64,000 nt of DNA from Burkholderiales bacterium (GCA_017307855.1 JAFKGD010000007.1:372001-436000); one strand, 5' to 3'; counted from the stretch's first letter, positions 50,943-60,007 are shown. Notes: generated by a model from the sequence alone, not told the origin. Numbers and translations are program-made.

Positions 50943-52072
50943 ACGGGCGGCGTGGCCACCGATCCGGCCGGCGCGGCGGACACGGGATCCGCCACGCCTT
51001 CGCCCGGCACGGCCGGCCGTGTGTCGTCCACCGGCGTGCGTGCGGCCGAGGTGCCACACGCATGGCAGAACTTGGCGAACGCGCTCTTGCGCGTGCTGCA
51101 GGCCACGCAGTGGTCGTGCAGGCCGATGCCGCAATGCGGGCAGAAATCGATGCTCGCGTCCTTCAGGTCCACCGGGCGCTCGCAGCCGGGGCACACGCCC
51201 TTGGCCAGCCGCGCCAGCGCCACGTCGTACGACAGCTCCTCGCGGCGGCGCGCATCGGGCAGCGCCTCGGCCGCCTTCTGCCGCTCCAGGTAGCGGTTGA
51301 GCGCGACGATGGCATAGCGCCCCACCAGCACCGTCACCACGATGCCGACCGCATAGCGCACGTAGCCGCCGTAGCTGGGCAGGTAGGGCACCAGCTCGAC
51401 GAAGAAGGTGAAGGCCGCGAACAGGATGAAGCCCCACACGAACGGCCAGTAGGTGCTCTTGCGCTTCTTCGCGAACAGCCAGCCGGCGGCCACCAGCAGC
51501 GGCAGCGTGAGGGCCAGGCGGTAGAGGAACACGCGCAACTCCTGCGCGCGGCGCGCTTCGCGCAGCGCATCGCCGGCGCCCTCTTCGAGCTGCGACAGCG
51601 TGCGGCGGGCGGTCTGCTCGGCCTGGCGGGCATCGAGCGCGATCTGCTCCTGCCGCTCGACCGCACGCTGCGTCTCGCGCTCGGCCGCGCGCAGCATGTC
51701 GAGCGCGCGGGTGCGCTCGATCAGTTCCGGATCCTGATCGGGCCGCGCGGTGGCCACGCGGGTGGACAGCCAGTTGGCGAAGGTCTGCTGCGCCGACTGC
51801 GTGTTGGCGCGCGCCACACGCGCCTGCTGGCGGGCCTGCTCCAGCGCGTCGCTGGCGGTCTGCTGCGTGGACTCGGCCTGCGCCAGTGCGGCACGGGCCT
51901 GCTGCGCGGCGACCGGATCCATGAAGTCGTCGGCCGTGTAGTGGCGCTCCACGCGCGGCAGGTCGCCGACGATGGTGCCGCCCAGGCCGATGAGGAAGCC
52001 GGCGAACACAAAGGCCACCAGCCACAGGCCGCGGCGGAACCATTTCTCCGACAGGCGAAGTCCCTTGCTCAT
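50921..52072 (-). CDS. Membrane protein with coiled coil and double zinc ribbon, function unknown
   Basis: A 383-residue protein with an unusual architecture. One transmembrane helix near residues 15-37 ('GLWLVAFVFAGFLIGLGGTI') is followed by a long Ala/Gln/Arg-rich coiled coil (about 55-165), three hydrophobic segments (about 175-255) and a C-terminal cytoplasmic double zinc ribbon with four CxxC-type knuckles ('CPGCERP', 'FCPHCGIG', 'HCVACSTRK', 'FCHACGTS'), then a Pro/Ser tail. It is the last gene of a four-gene leftward cluster of envelope proteins. I do not recognise a named family; the coiled coil would be periplasmic. Confidence 0.75.
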   Translation of the reverse strand: MSKGLRLSEKWFRRGLWLVAFVFAGFLIGLGGTIVGDLPRVERHYTADDFMDPVAAQQARAALAQAESTQQTASDALEQARQQARVARANTQSAQQTFANWLSTRVATARPDQDPELIERTRALDMLRAAERETQRAVERQEQIALDARQAEQTARRTLSQLEEGAGDALREARRAQELRVFLYRLALTLPLLVAAGWLFAKKRKSTYWPFVWGFILFAAFTFFVELVPYLPSYGGYVRYAVGIVVTVLVGRYAIVALNRYLERQKAAEALPDARRREELSYDVALARLAKGVCPGCERPVDLKDASIDFCPHCGIGLHDHCVACSTRKSAFAKFCHACGTSAARTPVDDTRPAVPGEGVADPVSAAPAGSVATPPVQSSPSS

Positions 52073-52106
52073 GATGCGATGCTCCTTGCGGGTTGCTGTA
52101 CTGGGT

Positions 52107-52955
52107 TCATTTCGGCGTGCGCGCAGCCGCGCCGCCCAGCTGCTGTATCGGGCCGGCCAGGCCCGCGCGCGGCAGCCATTCGAACACGGAATCGACGGTC
52201 ACCGTCTCGATGCGGTCCGAGAAGCGCTTGTCGTTCGGATGGTCGTCGAAGGCGACGTTGGCCATGCCCACGCGCCCGCCCAGCCGCGTGAGCGGGCCGA
52301 TGCGCAGCGTGCTCGGCGTGTAGCCCTTGAACTGCAGCCAGGCCTGCGCGCGTTCGCGGCTCTGCACGGTGTACTCGGCGGCCACGGCCAGCACCTCGAT
52401 GGCCCACTGGTTGGACTGCTGGTACTTGCGGCCCCACACGTAACTCACCATGTTGTAGTTGCGCTCGTGCAGCGGAGCCACCTGCGCGGGGTTCTTGAGC
52501 AACGCGAGCAGCGGCGCCTGCAGCGCGGGCGCGGGCACTTCCCACACCGCCTCGTGACGCCAGAGATCGTCGAGGAAGAATTCGCCCAGGCCCTGACGGT
52601 AGATCGATGCGACCGCCGTGCCGCACTGGTTGAGCTTGTGCACCACGCGCCACGGGCCTTCGTCGCTGCGGTAGGCCCAACCCATGTGCGAATAGCGCAG
52701 CTGGTACTTCGACAGATCCTGCCCGGCGCGGGCCAGCGCCACCACGCGCGCGCCGGATCGCCGATATTCGGCCTCCAGCGCCTCGGCGGTGCGCTGCGCG
52801 AGGTCCAGCCCCTGCGACAGCGTCTGCACGGTGAGCGGCCGCGTCTCGCACGAGCGGCCGGCCTGCGCGGCCGGCGCCGCCATCAGCGCGCCGACCAGAA
52901 CGGCGGCGGGCAGGAAGCGGAGGGCCTGGCGTGTCATGGCGAGGGCCCCGCTCAT
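52107..52955 (-). CDS. DUF2145-family exported protein
   Basis: A 282-residue protein with a signal peptide ('LRFLPAAVLVGALMAAPAAQ' then cleavage before 'GRSCETRP'). It matches the DUF2145 pattern: 'LSKYQLRYSHMGWAYRSDEG', 'KLNQCGTAVASIYRQGLGEF', 'YNMVSYVWGRKYQQSNQW'. The His-containing 'YSHMGW' followed by a late 'SNQWAIEVLA' resembles the order of active-site segments in permuted papain-like folds; this is only a suggestion. ATG 52955 overlaps the upstream gene's stop; ATG 52937 is an alternative start. Confidence 0.8.
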   Translation of the reverse strand: MSGALAMTRQALRFLPAAVLVGALMAAPAAQAGRSCETRPLTVQTLSQGLDLAQRTAEALEAEYRRSGARVVALARAGQDLSKYQLRYSHMGWAYRSDEGPWRVVHKLNQCGTAVASIYRQGLGEFFLDDLWRHEAVWEVPAPALQAPLLALLKNPAQVAPLHERNYNMVSYVWGRKYQQSNQWAIEVLAVAAEYTVQSRERAQAWLQFKGYTPSTLRIGPLTRLGGRVGMANVAFDDHPNDKRFSDRIETVTVDSVFEWLPRAGLAGPIQQLGGAAARTPK

Positions 52956-53416
52956 TGCGCCACGCGCTCGTTGTGCAGCAGGGCGCGGCCGATTTCGTTG
53001 GGCACGAAGGCCAGCACTTCGCCCGCGGCCGACAGGATCACGCCCGTGCCGATGGCACTCACCGTGACCGCCGTGCCGATGCCGGCCACGGACGCGGCGG
53101 CGCCCCGGCCCGAGACCTCCAGGCTGACCTGTGCGCCGTCCGAGGCACGCTCGAGCAGATACACCGTTCCGGTGGCCGAGGCCTGGACAGCCTTGACCAC
53201 GAAGACCGTGCCACCCGCCGACAGCAGCACGGCCGCGCCGCTGGCCGCGCCAGCGGCGGCACCTGCGGCCGACACCGCGCCAACCACGGAGGCCACGGGC
53301 AGCATGGAGATGGCGACCGAAGCTTCGCTCTGTGCCCGGGCGGGCGCGGCGAGCGAGAAGACCAGGCCGGCGGCAGCAAGCGCCAGGCCCATGCGGGAGA
53401 AGAGGTTGCGATTCAT
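52952..53416 (-). CDS. Small exported Ala/Gly/Val-rich protein, function unknown
   Basis: A 154-residue protein with a clear signal peptide ('MGLALAAAGLVFSLAAPARA', cleavage near 'RAQS'). The mature part is hydrophobic and low complexity, with two similar stretches: 'GAAVLLSAGGTVFVVKAVQ' and 'GTGVILSAAGEVLAFVPNE'. This suggests a duplicated beta-hairpin or a membrane-associated element. Its stop overlaps the DUF2145 start (ATGA), indicating a functional link with it. I do not recognise a family with confidence. Confidence 0.7.
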   Translation of the reverse strand: MNRNLFSRMGLALAAAGLVFSLAAPARAQSEASVAISMLPVASVVGAVSAAGAAAGAASGAAVLLSAGGTVFVVKAVQASATGTVYLLERASDGAQVSLEVSGRGAAASVAGIGTAVTVSAIGTGVILSAAGEVLAFVPNEIGRALLHNERVAQ

Positions 53417-53484
53417 GACGATGTGCTTTCGTTGAAGGTTGTCGTTCGGATGAAGATGAATGCAGTCGTAGTCGTGAGCTGCGA

Positions 53485-53979
53485 TCAGTCCGCGTCGGCG
53501 TGCGTGGAATGGCGGGCGGCGCGCAGTTCGGACAGATCGGCTTCCTGACGGTCGCGCAGCGTCTTGGCCAGCGTGAACGCGGTGGTCACCAGATACAGCC
53601 AGCTCACGCCCAGGTAAGCCTTGTAGTTCTGATTGATCTCCATGCGCGCCAGGCCCCAGGCCGTCAGGCCCATCGCCACCGCGAAACCGCCCCACACCAC
53701 CAGTCTCCACATCGGGTTGTCGGTGTTGCCTGCGGCCTGCGCGTCACGCACGGCCTTGGACAACACGAACACGCTGGAGAGACAGAACACGTAGCCCATC
53801 ACCATGAAGGCGCGGTCGAGATCCTGCCCCGGCAGCCAGGCCAGGCCGGTCGCGCACAGGAAGGCGGCAATGCCGAACGACGCCCAGACCTGGACCTGCC
53901 AGGCACGGGTGTCGCGCTGAAGGACGACGGGAACGCGGGGGGTGGTGGACACGGAGGGCCTCCTTGGCCTGTTGAACAT
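53485..53979 (-). CDS. YiaA/YiaB-family inner membrane protein
   Basis: A 164-residue inner membrane protein with two copies of the two-helix YiaAB domain: 'WQVQVWASFGIAAFLCATGL' with 'RAFMVMGYVFCLSSVFVLSK', then 'MWRLVVWGGFAVAMGLTAWG' with 'YLGVSWLYLVTTAFTLAKT'. The family function is unknown. The N-terminus is basic and cytoplasmic. First gene of the leftward four-gene cluster; the next gene starts 68 bp downstream. Confidence 0.82.
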   Translation of the reverse strand: MFNRPRRPSVSTTPRVPVVLQRDTRAWQVQVWASFGIAAFLCATGLAWLPGQDLDRAFMVMGYVFCLSSVFVLSKAVRDAQAAGNTDNPMWRLVVWGGFAVAMGLTAWGLARMEINQNYKAYLGVSWLYLVTTAFTLAKTLRDRQEADLSELRAARHSTHADAD

Positions 53980-54048
53980 GGCGCGGATGATGCGCGAGCC
54001 CTGTCGGCCGGGAGGCGAATTTTCATCCGCGGAGCAATGCCAGGCTCG

Positions 54049-56112
54049 TCAAGTATCAAAATCCGGTACTTTTCTATCCGACAAAGGCAAGGTGAGGCGG
54101 AACAACGATCCGCGCGGCCCGGTGCGCACCAGTTGCACGTCGCCGTGCTGTGCGAGGGCGATCGCGCGGGCCAGGTACAGGCCCAGCCCGGTTCCGGGCA
54201 TGCGCCCTGCCGCCTCGGCCCGGAAATACTTGGCGAAGATGCGCTGCACGTCCTCGGGCGCGATGCCGCCGCCCTGATCCGCCACGTCGATCACGGCCCG
54301 GCCTGCGTGCGTGGTCAGTCGCAGCACGACCGGCGTCTCGGCCGGCGCGTACTTGAGCGCGTTCTGCACGAGATTGCTGATCGCGACGGCCGTCAGGCCA
54401 GGGTCGCACAGCACGTGCACGGCTCCGTCGCTCTCCAGCCGCAACCGGCTGCCCTGCTCGTCGCGCAAGGACACGGACAGCATCTCGCCGACCAACGCGT
54501 TCAGGTCGGTCAGCCGGGGCTGCAACCTCAGTTGCTCCATCGAGAGCCGGTCTTCGGTGAGGTAGTTGTCGATCATGGCCGAGAGCCGGCCGGCGGCACG
54601 GCCGATCTTGTCCACCCGCTCACGTATGCGCGGCTCGTCGGCGCCCGGCATGAGTCCCAGCGACTGCGTGGCGGCGTGGATGACGGCCAGCGGCGTGCGG
54701 AACTCGTGGGACACCATGGCCACGAAACGGCGCTGCTGTGCCAGCGCCTGCTTTTCGGTGTCGAGCGCGGCGCGCAGCTGCTGCTCGAGCACGGTGCGCC
54801 GTTCTACCTCGGTCTGCAGCGACAACGTGCGTTGCGCCACACGGGACTCCAGCACGCGTTCGGCCTCGAGCGAGGCCGCCAGCGCCTCCTGCCGCTGGCG
54901 CCGCGCCGCGAGGTCGGCGCGGCGCACGCGATAAACCAGCGCGATGTTCAGCAGCACCAGGTGCAGCACCACGCCGACGCGCATCAGCGGATCGGCCAGC
55001 ACGTCCATGCCCGCCACGCCCTGCAGGCGCAAGGACGCTGGCAGGTTGGCCAGGGAGAAGACGACGAAGGCCAGCAGGTAAACGAAGTTGTGCCGGTGGC
55101 CCTGCATCATCAGGATCGCCGGCAGCACGATGCCGAACAGCGACAGCGACAGGGCCACCATGTTCATGGGAGCCACCACCAGGTCGTAACGCCCCATCAG
55201 CGCCACCGCCACCACGCCGGCGAAAAAACAGGCCATGACGATGAACAGGCGCGACACGCGCGGCATCAGCCGTCTCAGCTCGAACGTATGGTTGGCGAAC
55301 AGCAGGGCCGCCATGCAATTGAGGCCGATGACGACGCCCACGCCATGATCCGCCAGCCAGGGCTGCCAGGGGAACAGCCAGCGCGCCGCATGTCCGCCCA
55401 GGAAAACGAGATGGGCGCCCATCGTCGCGAGGTAGACGGCGTAGTAGATCTGCTCGCGCTCGCGGAACCACAGCCAGAAGATCACGTTGAAGATGGACAT
55501 GATCCCGATGGCGCCCAGCGTGAGCCCCATGCCCAGGTCGGTGGCTGAACGCGCCGCCAGCAGCCCCGGCTCCTGCCAGAGGCCCGCCTGCACCAGCAAG
55601 GCGCTCGTGCTGCGCACGCGCAGGTAGTACACCGCCGGCCGTTCGTCGAGCTGGAGGGGAAACACGAAGCGCACATCTGGCACCGGTCGCCCGGCATACG
55701 GTCTGCGGTCGCCCAGTTCGATGGCGCGGAAGGTGCCACCCGCCTGCGGCTCGAACAGCGTGACTTCGTCGAGGAAGGTGGGTCCCACCTCCAGGAACCA
55801 CAGGCGCGTGGCGGCCGGATCGCGCGCCAGCTCGAAGCGCACCCAGAGCACATCGCGCGTGAAACCCCGCGCCAGCGCGCCCGGCACGGGCTGGAATTCG
55901 CCGTCGCGCGCGGCGGCATCTGCCACGTCGAGCCGCCCCTCGGGATCGACCAGCACAGCCATGTGGCCATGCAGCGAAACCGGTGCGGTCAGTCCGCCAT
56001 CGGCCGGCAGGACCAGCGCCATGGCCGGCAGCCAGGCCAGCCCCGCGAGCAGCAGCAGCGCCAGGCGCCAGAGCCGGCGCCACGCGTCGCTGCCCGGCCG
56101 GTGGCTCGTCAT
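54049..56112 (-). CDS. 7TMR-DISM-type membrane sensor histidine kinase
   Basis: A 687-residue kinase. A signal peptide (about 10-32) is followed by a periplasmic 7TMR-DISMED2-like domain (to about 185), seven hydrophobic helices (about 190-390), a coiled coil, the HisKA domain with phospho-acceptor His469 ('MVSHEFRTPLAVIHAATQ') and a complete ATPase domain ('NLVQNALKYAPAE', 'VADQGGGIAPEDV', 'GTGLGLYLARAIAL'). No response regulator or receiver domain is adjacent, so it is an orphan. ATG 56112 overlaps the stop of the LplT-PlsC gene (ATGA). The 7TMR-DISM region often senses carbohydrates or lipids in related proteins. Confidence 0.9.
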   Translation of the reverse strand: MTSHRPGSDAWRRLWRLALLLLAGLAWLPAMALVLPADGGLTAPVSLHGHMAVLVDPEGRLDVADAAARDGEFQPVPGALARGFTRDVLWVRFELARDPAATRLWFLEVGPTFLDEVTLFEPQAGGTFRAIELGDRRPYAGRPVPDVRFVFPLQLDERPAVYYLRVRSTSALLVQAGLWQEPGLLAARSATDLGMGLTLGAIGIMSIFNVIFWLWFREREQIYYAVYLATMGAHLVFLGGHAARWLFPWQPWLADHGVGVVIGLNCMAALLFANHTFELRRLMPRVSRLFIVMACFFAGVVAVALMGRYDLVVAPMNMVALSLSLFGIVLPAILMMQGHRHNFVYLLAFVVFSLANLPASLRLQGVAGMDVLADPLMRVGVVLHLVLLNIALVYRVRRADLAARRQRQEALAASLEAERVLESRVAQRTLSLQTEVERRTVLEQQLRAALDTEKQALAQQRRFVAMVSHEFRTPLAVIHAATQSLGLMPGADEPRIRERVDKIGRAAGRLSAMIDNYLTEDRLSMEQLRLQPRLTDLNALVGEMLSVSLRDEQGSRLRLESDGAVHVLCDPGLTAVAISNLVQNALKYAPAETPVVLRLTTHAGRAVIDVADQGGGIAPEDVQRIFAKYFRAEAAGRMPGTGLGLYLARAIALAQHGDVQLVRTGPRGSLFRLTLPLSDRKVPDFDT

Positions 56113-58061
56113 TGCGCCAGCAGGGCGGCCACGCGCGCATGCAGCACGTCGGGAGCCGCCTCGTTGGCCGCCAGGGGCATGCCCACGTTCAGCCCCACGC
56201 GATTGAACAAGCCGCGGCGGAACGGCCGCACCATGGCCACGTTCTGCCCTTCGCGCACCTCGATGCGGCTGAAGAACGAGCCCCACAGGTTGGTCAGCGC
56301 CATCGGCACCACCGGGACATCGAGCCCATCGGCGCTCGCACGTTCGAGGATCCTGGCGATGCCGCGCCTGAACGGCTGCAGCTGGCCATCGCGCGTGATC
56401 GCACCCTCGGGGAAGATGGCCAGCAGGTCACCGGCCTTGAGCACCTGCGCTGCGCGCTCGAAGGCGGCTTCGTAGGCGTCGGCGTCTTCCTTCTGCGGCG
56501 CGATCGGAATGGCGCGCGCCAGGCGGAACAGCGGGCCCAGCAGCGGATGGCGGAAGATGCGGTGATCCATCAGGAAGTAGATGGGCCGCGGGCTGGCCGC
56601 CATCAGCAGGATGGCGTCGACGAAGCTCACGTGGTTGCAGGCCAGCACGGCCGCACCTTCCGTGGGAATGTGCTCGTCGCCCGACACCTTGAAGCGGTAG
56701 ACGAAACGCGAGGCGATCCAGGCCACGAAGCGCAGCAGGTATTCGGGCACCAGCATGAAGATGTAGAACGCCACCACCGCGTTGGCCAGGCCGACGACGA
56801 GGAACACCTGCGGGATCGCCATGCCCGCTCCCAGCAGCGCGCCGGCAATGAGGGAGCTGGCGATCATGAAGATCGAATTGAGGATGTTGTTCGCCGCGAT
56901 GATGCGCGCGCGGTGCGTGGGCTGGGCACGCATCTGGATCAGCGCGTACATCGGCACGCTGTAGAGCCCCGCGAACAGCGACAGCAACGCCAGGTCGGCC
57001 ATCACGCGCCAGTGGGCCGGCTCGGCCACGAAGGCCGCCAGGGTGTAGCTCCCGGCCGCAGGCGCGGTCAGGCCGCGCGCCGCGAAGTACAGATCGATGG
57101 CGAACACGCTCATGCCGATGGCGCCCAGGGGCACCAGGCCGATCTCCACATGCCTGCGGCTGAGCGTCTCGCACAGGAGCGAGCCGGTGCCGATGCCCAC
57201 CGAGAACACCACCAGCAGCAGCGAGGCCACCTGCTCGTTGCCGTGCAGCACGTCCTTGGCGAAGGCGGGGAACTGGCTCAGGAACACCGCGCCGAAGAAC
57301 CACATCCAGCTGATGCCCAGCAGCGACCGGAACACCACCGTGTTGCCGTGCGCCAGCTTCAGGTTGCGCCAGGTCTCGGTGGCCGGGTTCCAGTTGATCG
57401 ACAGTTGCGGATCGGTGGCCGGCGTGGCCGGGATGAACTCGGCGGCCACGCGCCCCAGCACCGCCACGCCGATGCAGGCGAAGCCCACGTGGTGCGCGCC
57501 GATCTCGGGGATGGCGATGATGAGCCCGCCCGCCACGTTGCCCAGCAGGATGGCCACGAAGGTGCCCATCTCGACCATGCCGTTGCCGCCCGTGAGCTCG
57601 CGCTCCGACAGGTGCGCCGGCAGGTAGGCGAACTTCACCGGCCCGAACAGCGTGGAATGCAGGCCCATCAGGAAGGTGCAGCCCAGCAGGATCGGAACGT
57701 TGACCGAGAAGAAGCCCCAGGCCGCCAGCGCCATGATGAGGATCTCGAGCCGCTTGACGAAGCGGATCAGCGCCTTCTTGTCGTACTTGTCGGCCAGTTG
57801 CCCGCTGGTGGCCGAAAACAGCAGGAACGGCAGGATGAACAGCGCGCCGATCACCAGCCCCGCCTGCGACGCCGGCAGCCAGCCCACCTGCAACTGGTAG
57901 GTCACCATCACGGTGAACGCGAACTTGAACAGGTTGTCGTTGGCTGCGCCCGCGAACTGCGTCCAGAAGAACGGCGCGAAGCGGCGCTGGCCCAGTAGCG
58001 CGAACTGGCCGTCATGCGCGTCGTGCCCGGCGCGAGGGTCTGGGTGCTGTTGTCGTGTCAT
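56109..58061 (-). CDS. Lysophospholipid transporter/acyltransferase fusion (LplT-PlsC)
   Basis: A 650-residue fusion. The first 430 residues or so are a 12-helix MFS transporter of the LplT type ('FFWTQFAGAANDNLFKFAF', 'SGQLADKYDKK', 'NNILNSIFMIASSLIAGALL'). The rest is a PlsC-type acyltransferase with 'CNHVSFVDAIL' (HX4D) and 'IFPEGAITRDG'. LplT flips lysophospholipids inward and PlsC/Aas re-acylates them. Full Aas-type fusions carry a third AMP-ligase domain, which is absent here, so acyl-CoA or acyl-ACP must come from elsewhere. Coupled to the sensor kinase downstream. Confidence 0.9.
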   Translation of the reverse strand: MTRQQHPDPRAGHDAHDGQFALLGQRRFAPFFWTQFAGAANDNLFKFAFTVMVTYQLQVGWLPASQAGLVIGALFILPFLLFSATSGQLADKYDKKALIRFVKRLEILIMALAAWGFFSVNVPILLGCTFLMGLHSTLFGPVKFAYLPAHLSERELTGGNGMVEMGTFVAILLGNVAGGLIIAIPEIGAHHVGFACIGVAVLGRVAAEFIPATPATDPQLSINWNPATETWRNLKLAHGNTVVFRSLLGISWMWFFGAVFLSQFPAFAKDVLHGNEQVASLLLVVFSVGIGTGSLLCETLSRRHVEIGLVPLGAIGMSVFAIDLYFAARGLTAPAAGSYTLAAFVAEPAHWRVMADLALLSLFAGLYSVPMYALIQMRAQPTHRARIIAANNILNSIFMIASSLIAGALLGAGMAIPQVFLVVGLANAVVAFYIFMLVPEYLLRFVAWIASRFVYRFKVSGDEHIPTEGAAVLACNHVSFVDAILLMAASPRPIYFLMDHRIFRHPLLGPLFRLARAIPIAPQKEDADAYEAAFERAAQVLKAGDLLAIFPEGAITRDGQLQPFRRGIARILERASADGLDVPVVPMALTNLWGSFFSRIEVREGQNVAMVRPFRRGLFNRVGLNVGMPLAANEAAPDVLHARVAALLAQ

Positions 58062-58266
58062 GTGCTCTCTCGCTCAGGCCGAGATCCTCCGGCAGTGCCG
58101 CGGGCATTGTGCCGCAGGGGGTGCGGCGCGCGTCGAGAAAGGGAAGGCAGGGCGGACCCGGTTGGTGCCATCAGCGGGCTCCAGTCGTTGAGATGGCTCC
58201 AATGTAGAAAGGGCCAACGCCGACCGGCATCGAATTCCGGCACAGAATCGCATGTACGCAACCGAA

Positions 58267-58283
58267 GTATCACCATTCGATAC
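58267..58283. promoter_or_regulatory. Short inverted repeat before the HTH gene
   Basis: GTATC-N7-GATAC ends 2 bp before the ATG at 58286, where a ribosome-binding site would be expected; no purine-rich Shine-Dalgarno is visible. It could be an autoregulatory site or chance. Confidence 0.3.
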
Positions 58284-58285
58284 CC

Positions 58286-59017
58286 ATGAGCACCACCGCT
58301 GACCTCGTCACCGCCCTCAAGAAAGAACTCAAGTCCGCCCAGATGACCTACGCCGACCTGGCGCGCGGGCTGGGCCTGGCCGAGTCCAGCGTCAAACGCA
58401 TGCTGGCCCGGGGCGACATGCCGCTGTCGCGCATCGACGCGATCTGCCGCGTGCTCAAGCTGGATTTCGCCGACCTCGCCCGCCGCGTGGCCGACGCCCA
58501 GCCGCTGTTGCGCGAACTGTCGGCCGAGCAGGAGCGCGCCGTGGTGGCCGACAAGAAGCTGCTGCTCGTCGCCATCTCCGTGCTGAGCCAGTGGACGGCG
58601 GAGCAGATCGTCGCCACCTACCGCGTGAGCGATGCGGAATGCGTGAAGTACTTCGCGCAGCTCGACCGCATCGGCATCATCGAGCTGCGTCCGCTCAACC
58701 GTTACCGCCTCAAGCTCGCCAAGACTTTCCGCTGGCGCGCGCACGGACCGGTGATGAATTTCTTCCGCGACCACGCGCTGCTCGACTACTTCGGCGGCGG
58801 CTTCGACGCTGCGGGCGAAGGGCTGATGCTGGTGCACGGCTCGATCAGCCGGGCGCTCGCGCCCTCGTTCGTCGAGCGGCTGCAGCGCGTGGCGCAGGAC
58901 TTCGCCCAGCAACACCAGACCGACCAGAAACTGGCTGACAAGGACCGCGAGGGCTACACGCTGGTGCTGGCCATGCGCAGCTGGGAATTCAGCGCGTTCA
59001 CGCAGTTGCGGCGCTGA
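58286..59017 (+). CDS. HTH (XRE-like) transcriptional regulator
   Basis: A 243-residue protein with an N-terminal Cro/C1-type helix-turn-helix ('MTYADLARGLGLAESSVKRM', 'GDMPLSRIDAICRVLKLDFA') and a C-terminal alpha-helical domain of unknown type. The family of longer XRE proteins with this start is common in Burkholderiales; the signal is not known. The 224-bp gap to the LplT-PlsC start holds both divergent promoters. Its last 64 bp overlap the convergent LysR gene. Confidence 0.82.
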   Translation: MSTTADLVTALKKELKSAQMTYADLARGLGLAESSVKRMLARGDMPLSRIDAICRVLKLDFADLARRVADAQPLLRELSAEQERAVVADKKLLLVAISVLSQWTAEQIVATYRVSDAECVKYFAQLDRIGIIELRPLNRYRLKLAKTFRWRAHGPVMNFFRDHALLDYFGGGFDAAGEGLMLVHGSISRALAPSFVERLQRVAQDFAQQHQTDQKLADKDREGYTLVLAMRSWEFSAFTQLRR

Positions 59018-59985
59018 GATCCCGCGAGGCCGCCTATAACCGCCACGTGCTGCAGCCGCAGCTCGTGGCGCTGCTCGAAGCGGGCGCGGATGTCGTCCAC
59101 GGCCGATTGCAGCGCGTCGAGGAACACGCCCATGGCCACCGACGTGGTGTGGCCCGAACGCTGGTAGATGCAGCTGGACAGGCGCGCGCCGGCGTCTTGC
59201 AGACCCACCCAGGCCAGGGTGCCGGCCTCTACGTCCTGCGCCACGTTGTCGGGAATGAGGAAGCCCACGGCCTCGCTGCCGCTCACCAGTTGCCGCACCA
59301 TGGGCACCGAACTGGTTTCCACCATCGGACGGCCGACCTTCGACAGGCGCGGGTCGATGCGTTCGAGCATGGTGCGCAGCTCCATGCCGGGCGCCATCAG
59401 CACCAGCGGCCAGTCGAGGCAGTCGCGCAACCGCAGCAGGCGACCGCCAGCCACCAGGGGATGGCCAGGGGCGGTCACCACGCCCAGGTGCTGCGGCATC
59501 GCCCGGCCTTCTTCCACGCCGGGCGGCGGCGGGCGGCGCAGGCAGTAGGCCACGTCGACCTCGCCGCCGGCCACCCAGCGCAGCAGTTGCTCGCCCGTGC
59601 CCGAACGCACGCCGAAGGTGATGCCGGGATGGGTCTTGAGCACCTGCTCGATCACCTGCGGCAGCGGGTACTCGGCCGTGGAATGCGACACGCCGAGGTT
59701 GACGTGGCCCCGGCGCAGCTGGCGCAGGTCTTCCACCTTGGAGAGCGCGCTGTCGAAGTCGCGCTGGCTGCGCCGCACGGCCGCCACCATGATCTCGCCG
59801 GCCGAGGTGAGCTGCATGCCGCGCGGCAGGCGGTCGAACAGCGGCATGCCGACGACGGCTTCGAGATTGAGGATCTGCTGGTTGACGGCGGCGGCGGTGA
59901 GGTGCAGCGACTCGGCCGCCTTGCGGATCGAGCCGCGCCGGGCCACTTCGTCGAAGCAGCGGAACGACTGGGAAATGGCGGGCAT
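58954..59985 (-). CDS. LysR-type transcriptional regulator
   Basis: A 343-residue regulator from ATG 59985. Helix-turn-helix 'SIRKAAESLHLTAAAVNQQI' and wing 'VVGMPLFDRLPRGMQLTSAG', then the effector domain. The C-terminal tail is longer than usual and is encoded across the end of the convergent HTH gene. Divergent from the arylsulfotransferase-like/Bug/oxygenase genes with a TCAG-N7-CTGA site between, so it is their likely regulator. Confidence 0.88.
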   Translation of the reverse strand: MPAISQSFRCFDEVARRGSIRKAAESLHLTAAAVNQQILNLEAVVGMPLFDRLPRGMQLTSAGEIMVAAVRRSQRDFDSALSKVEDLRQLRRGHVNLGVSHSTAEYPLPQVIEQVLKTHPGITFGVRSGTGEQLLRWVAGGEVDVAYCLRRPPPPGVEEGRAMPQHLGVVTAPGHPLVAGGRLLRLRDCLDWPLVLMAPGMELRTMLERIDPRLSKVGRPMVETSSVPMVRQLVSGSEAVGFLIPDNVAQDVEAGTLAWVGLQDAGARLSSCIYQRSGHTTSVAMGVFLDALQSAVDDIRARFEQRHELRLQHVAVIGGLAGSQRRNCVNALNSQLRMASTSV

Positions 59986-60007
59986 GGTGGTTGCTCGGAA
60001 ATTGAGC

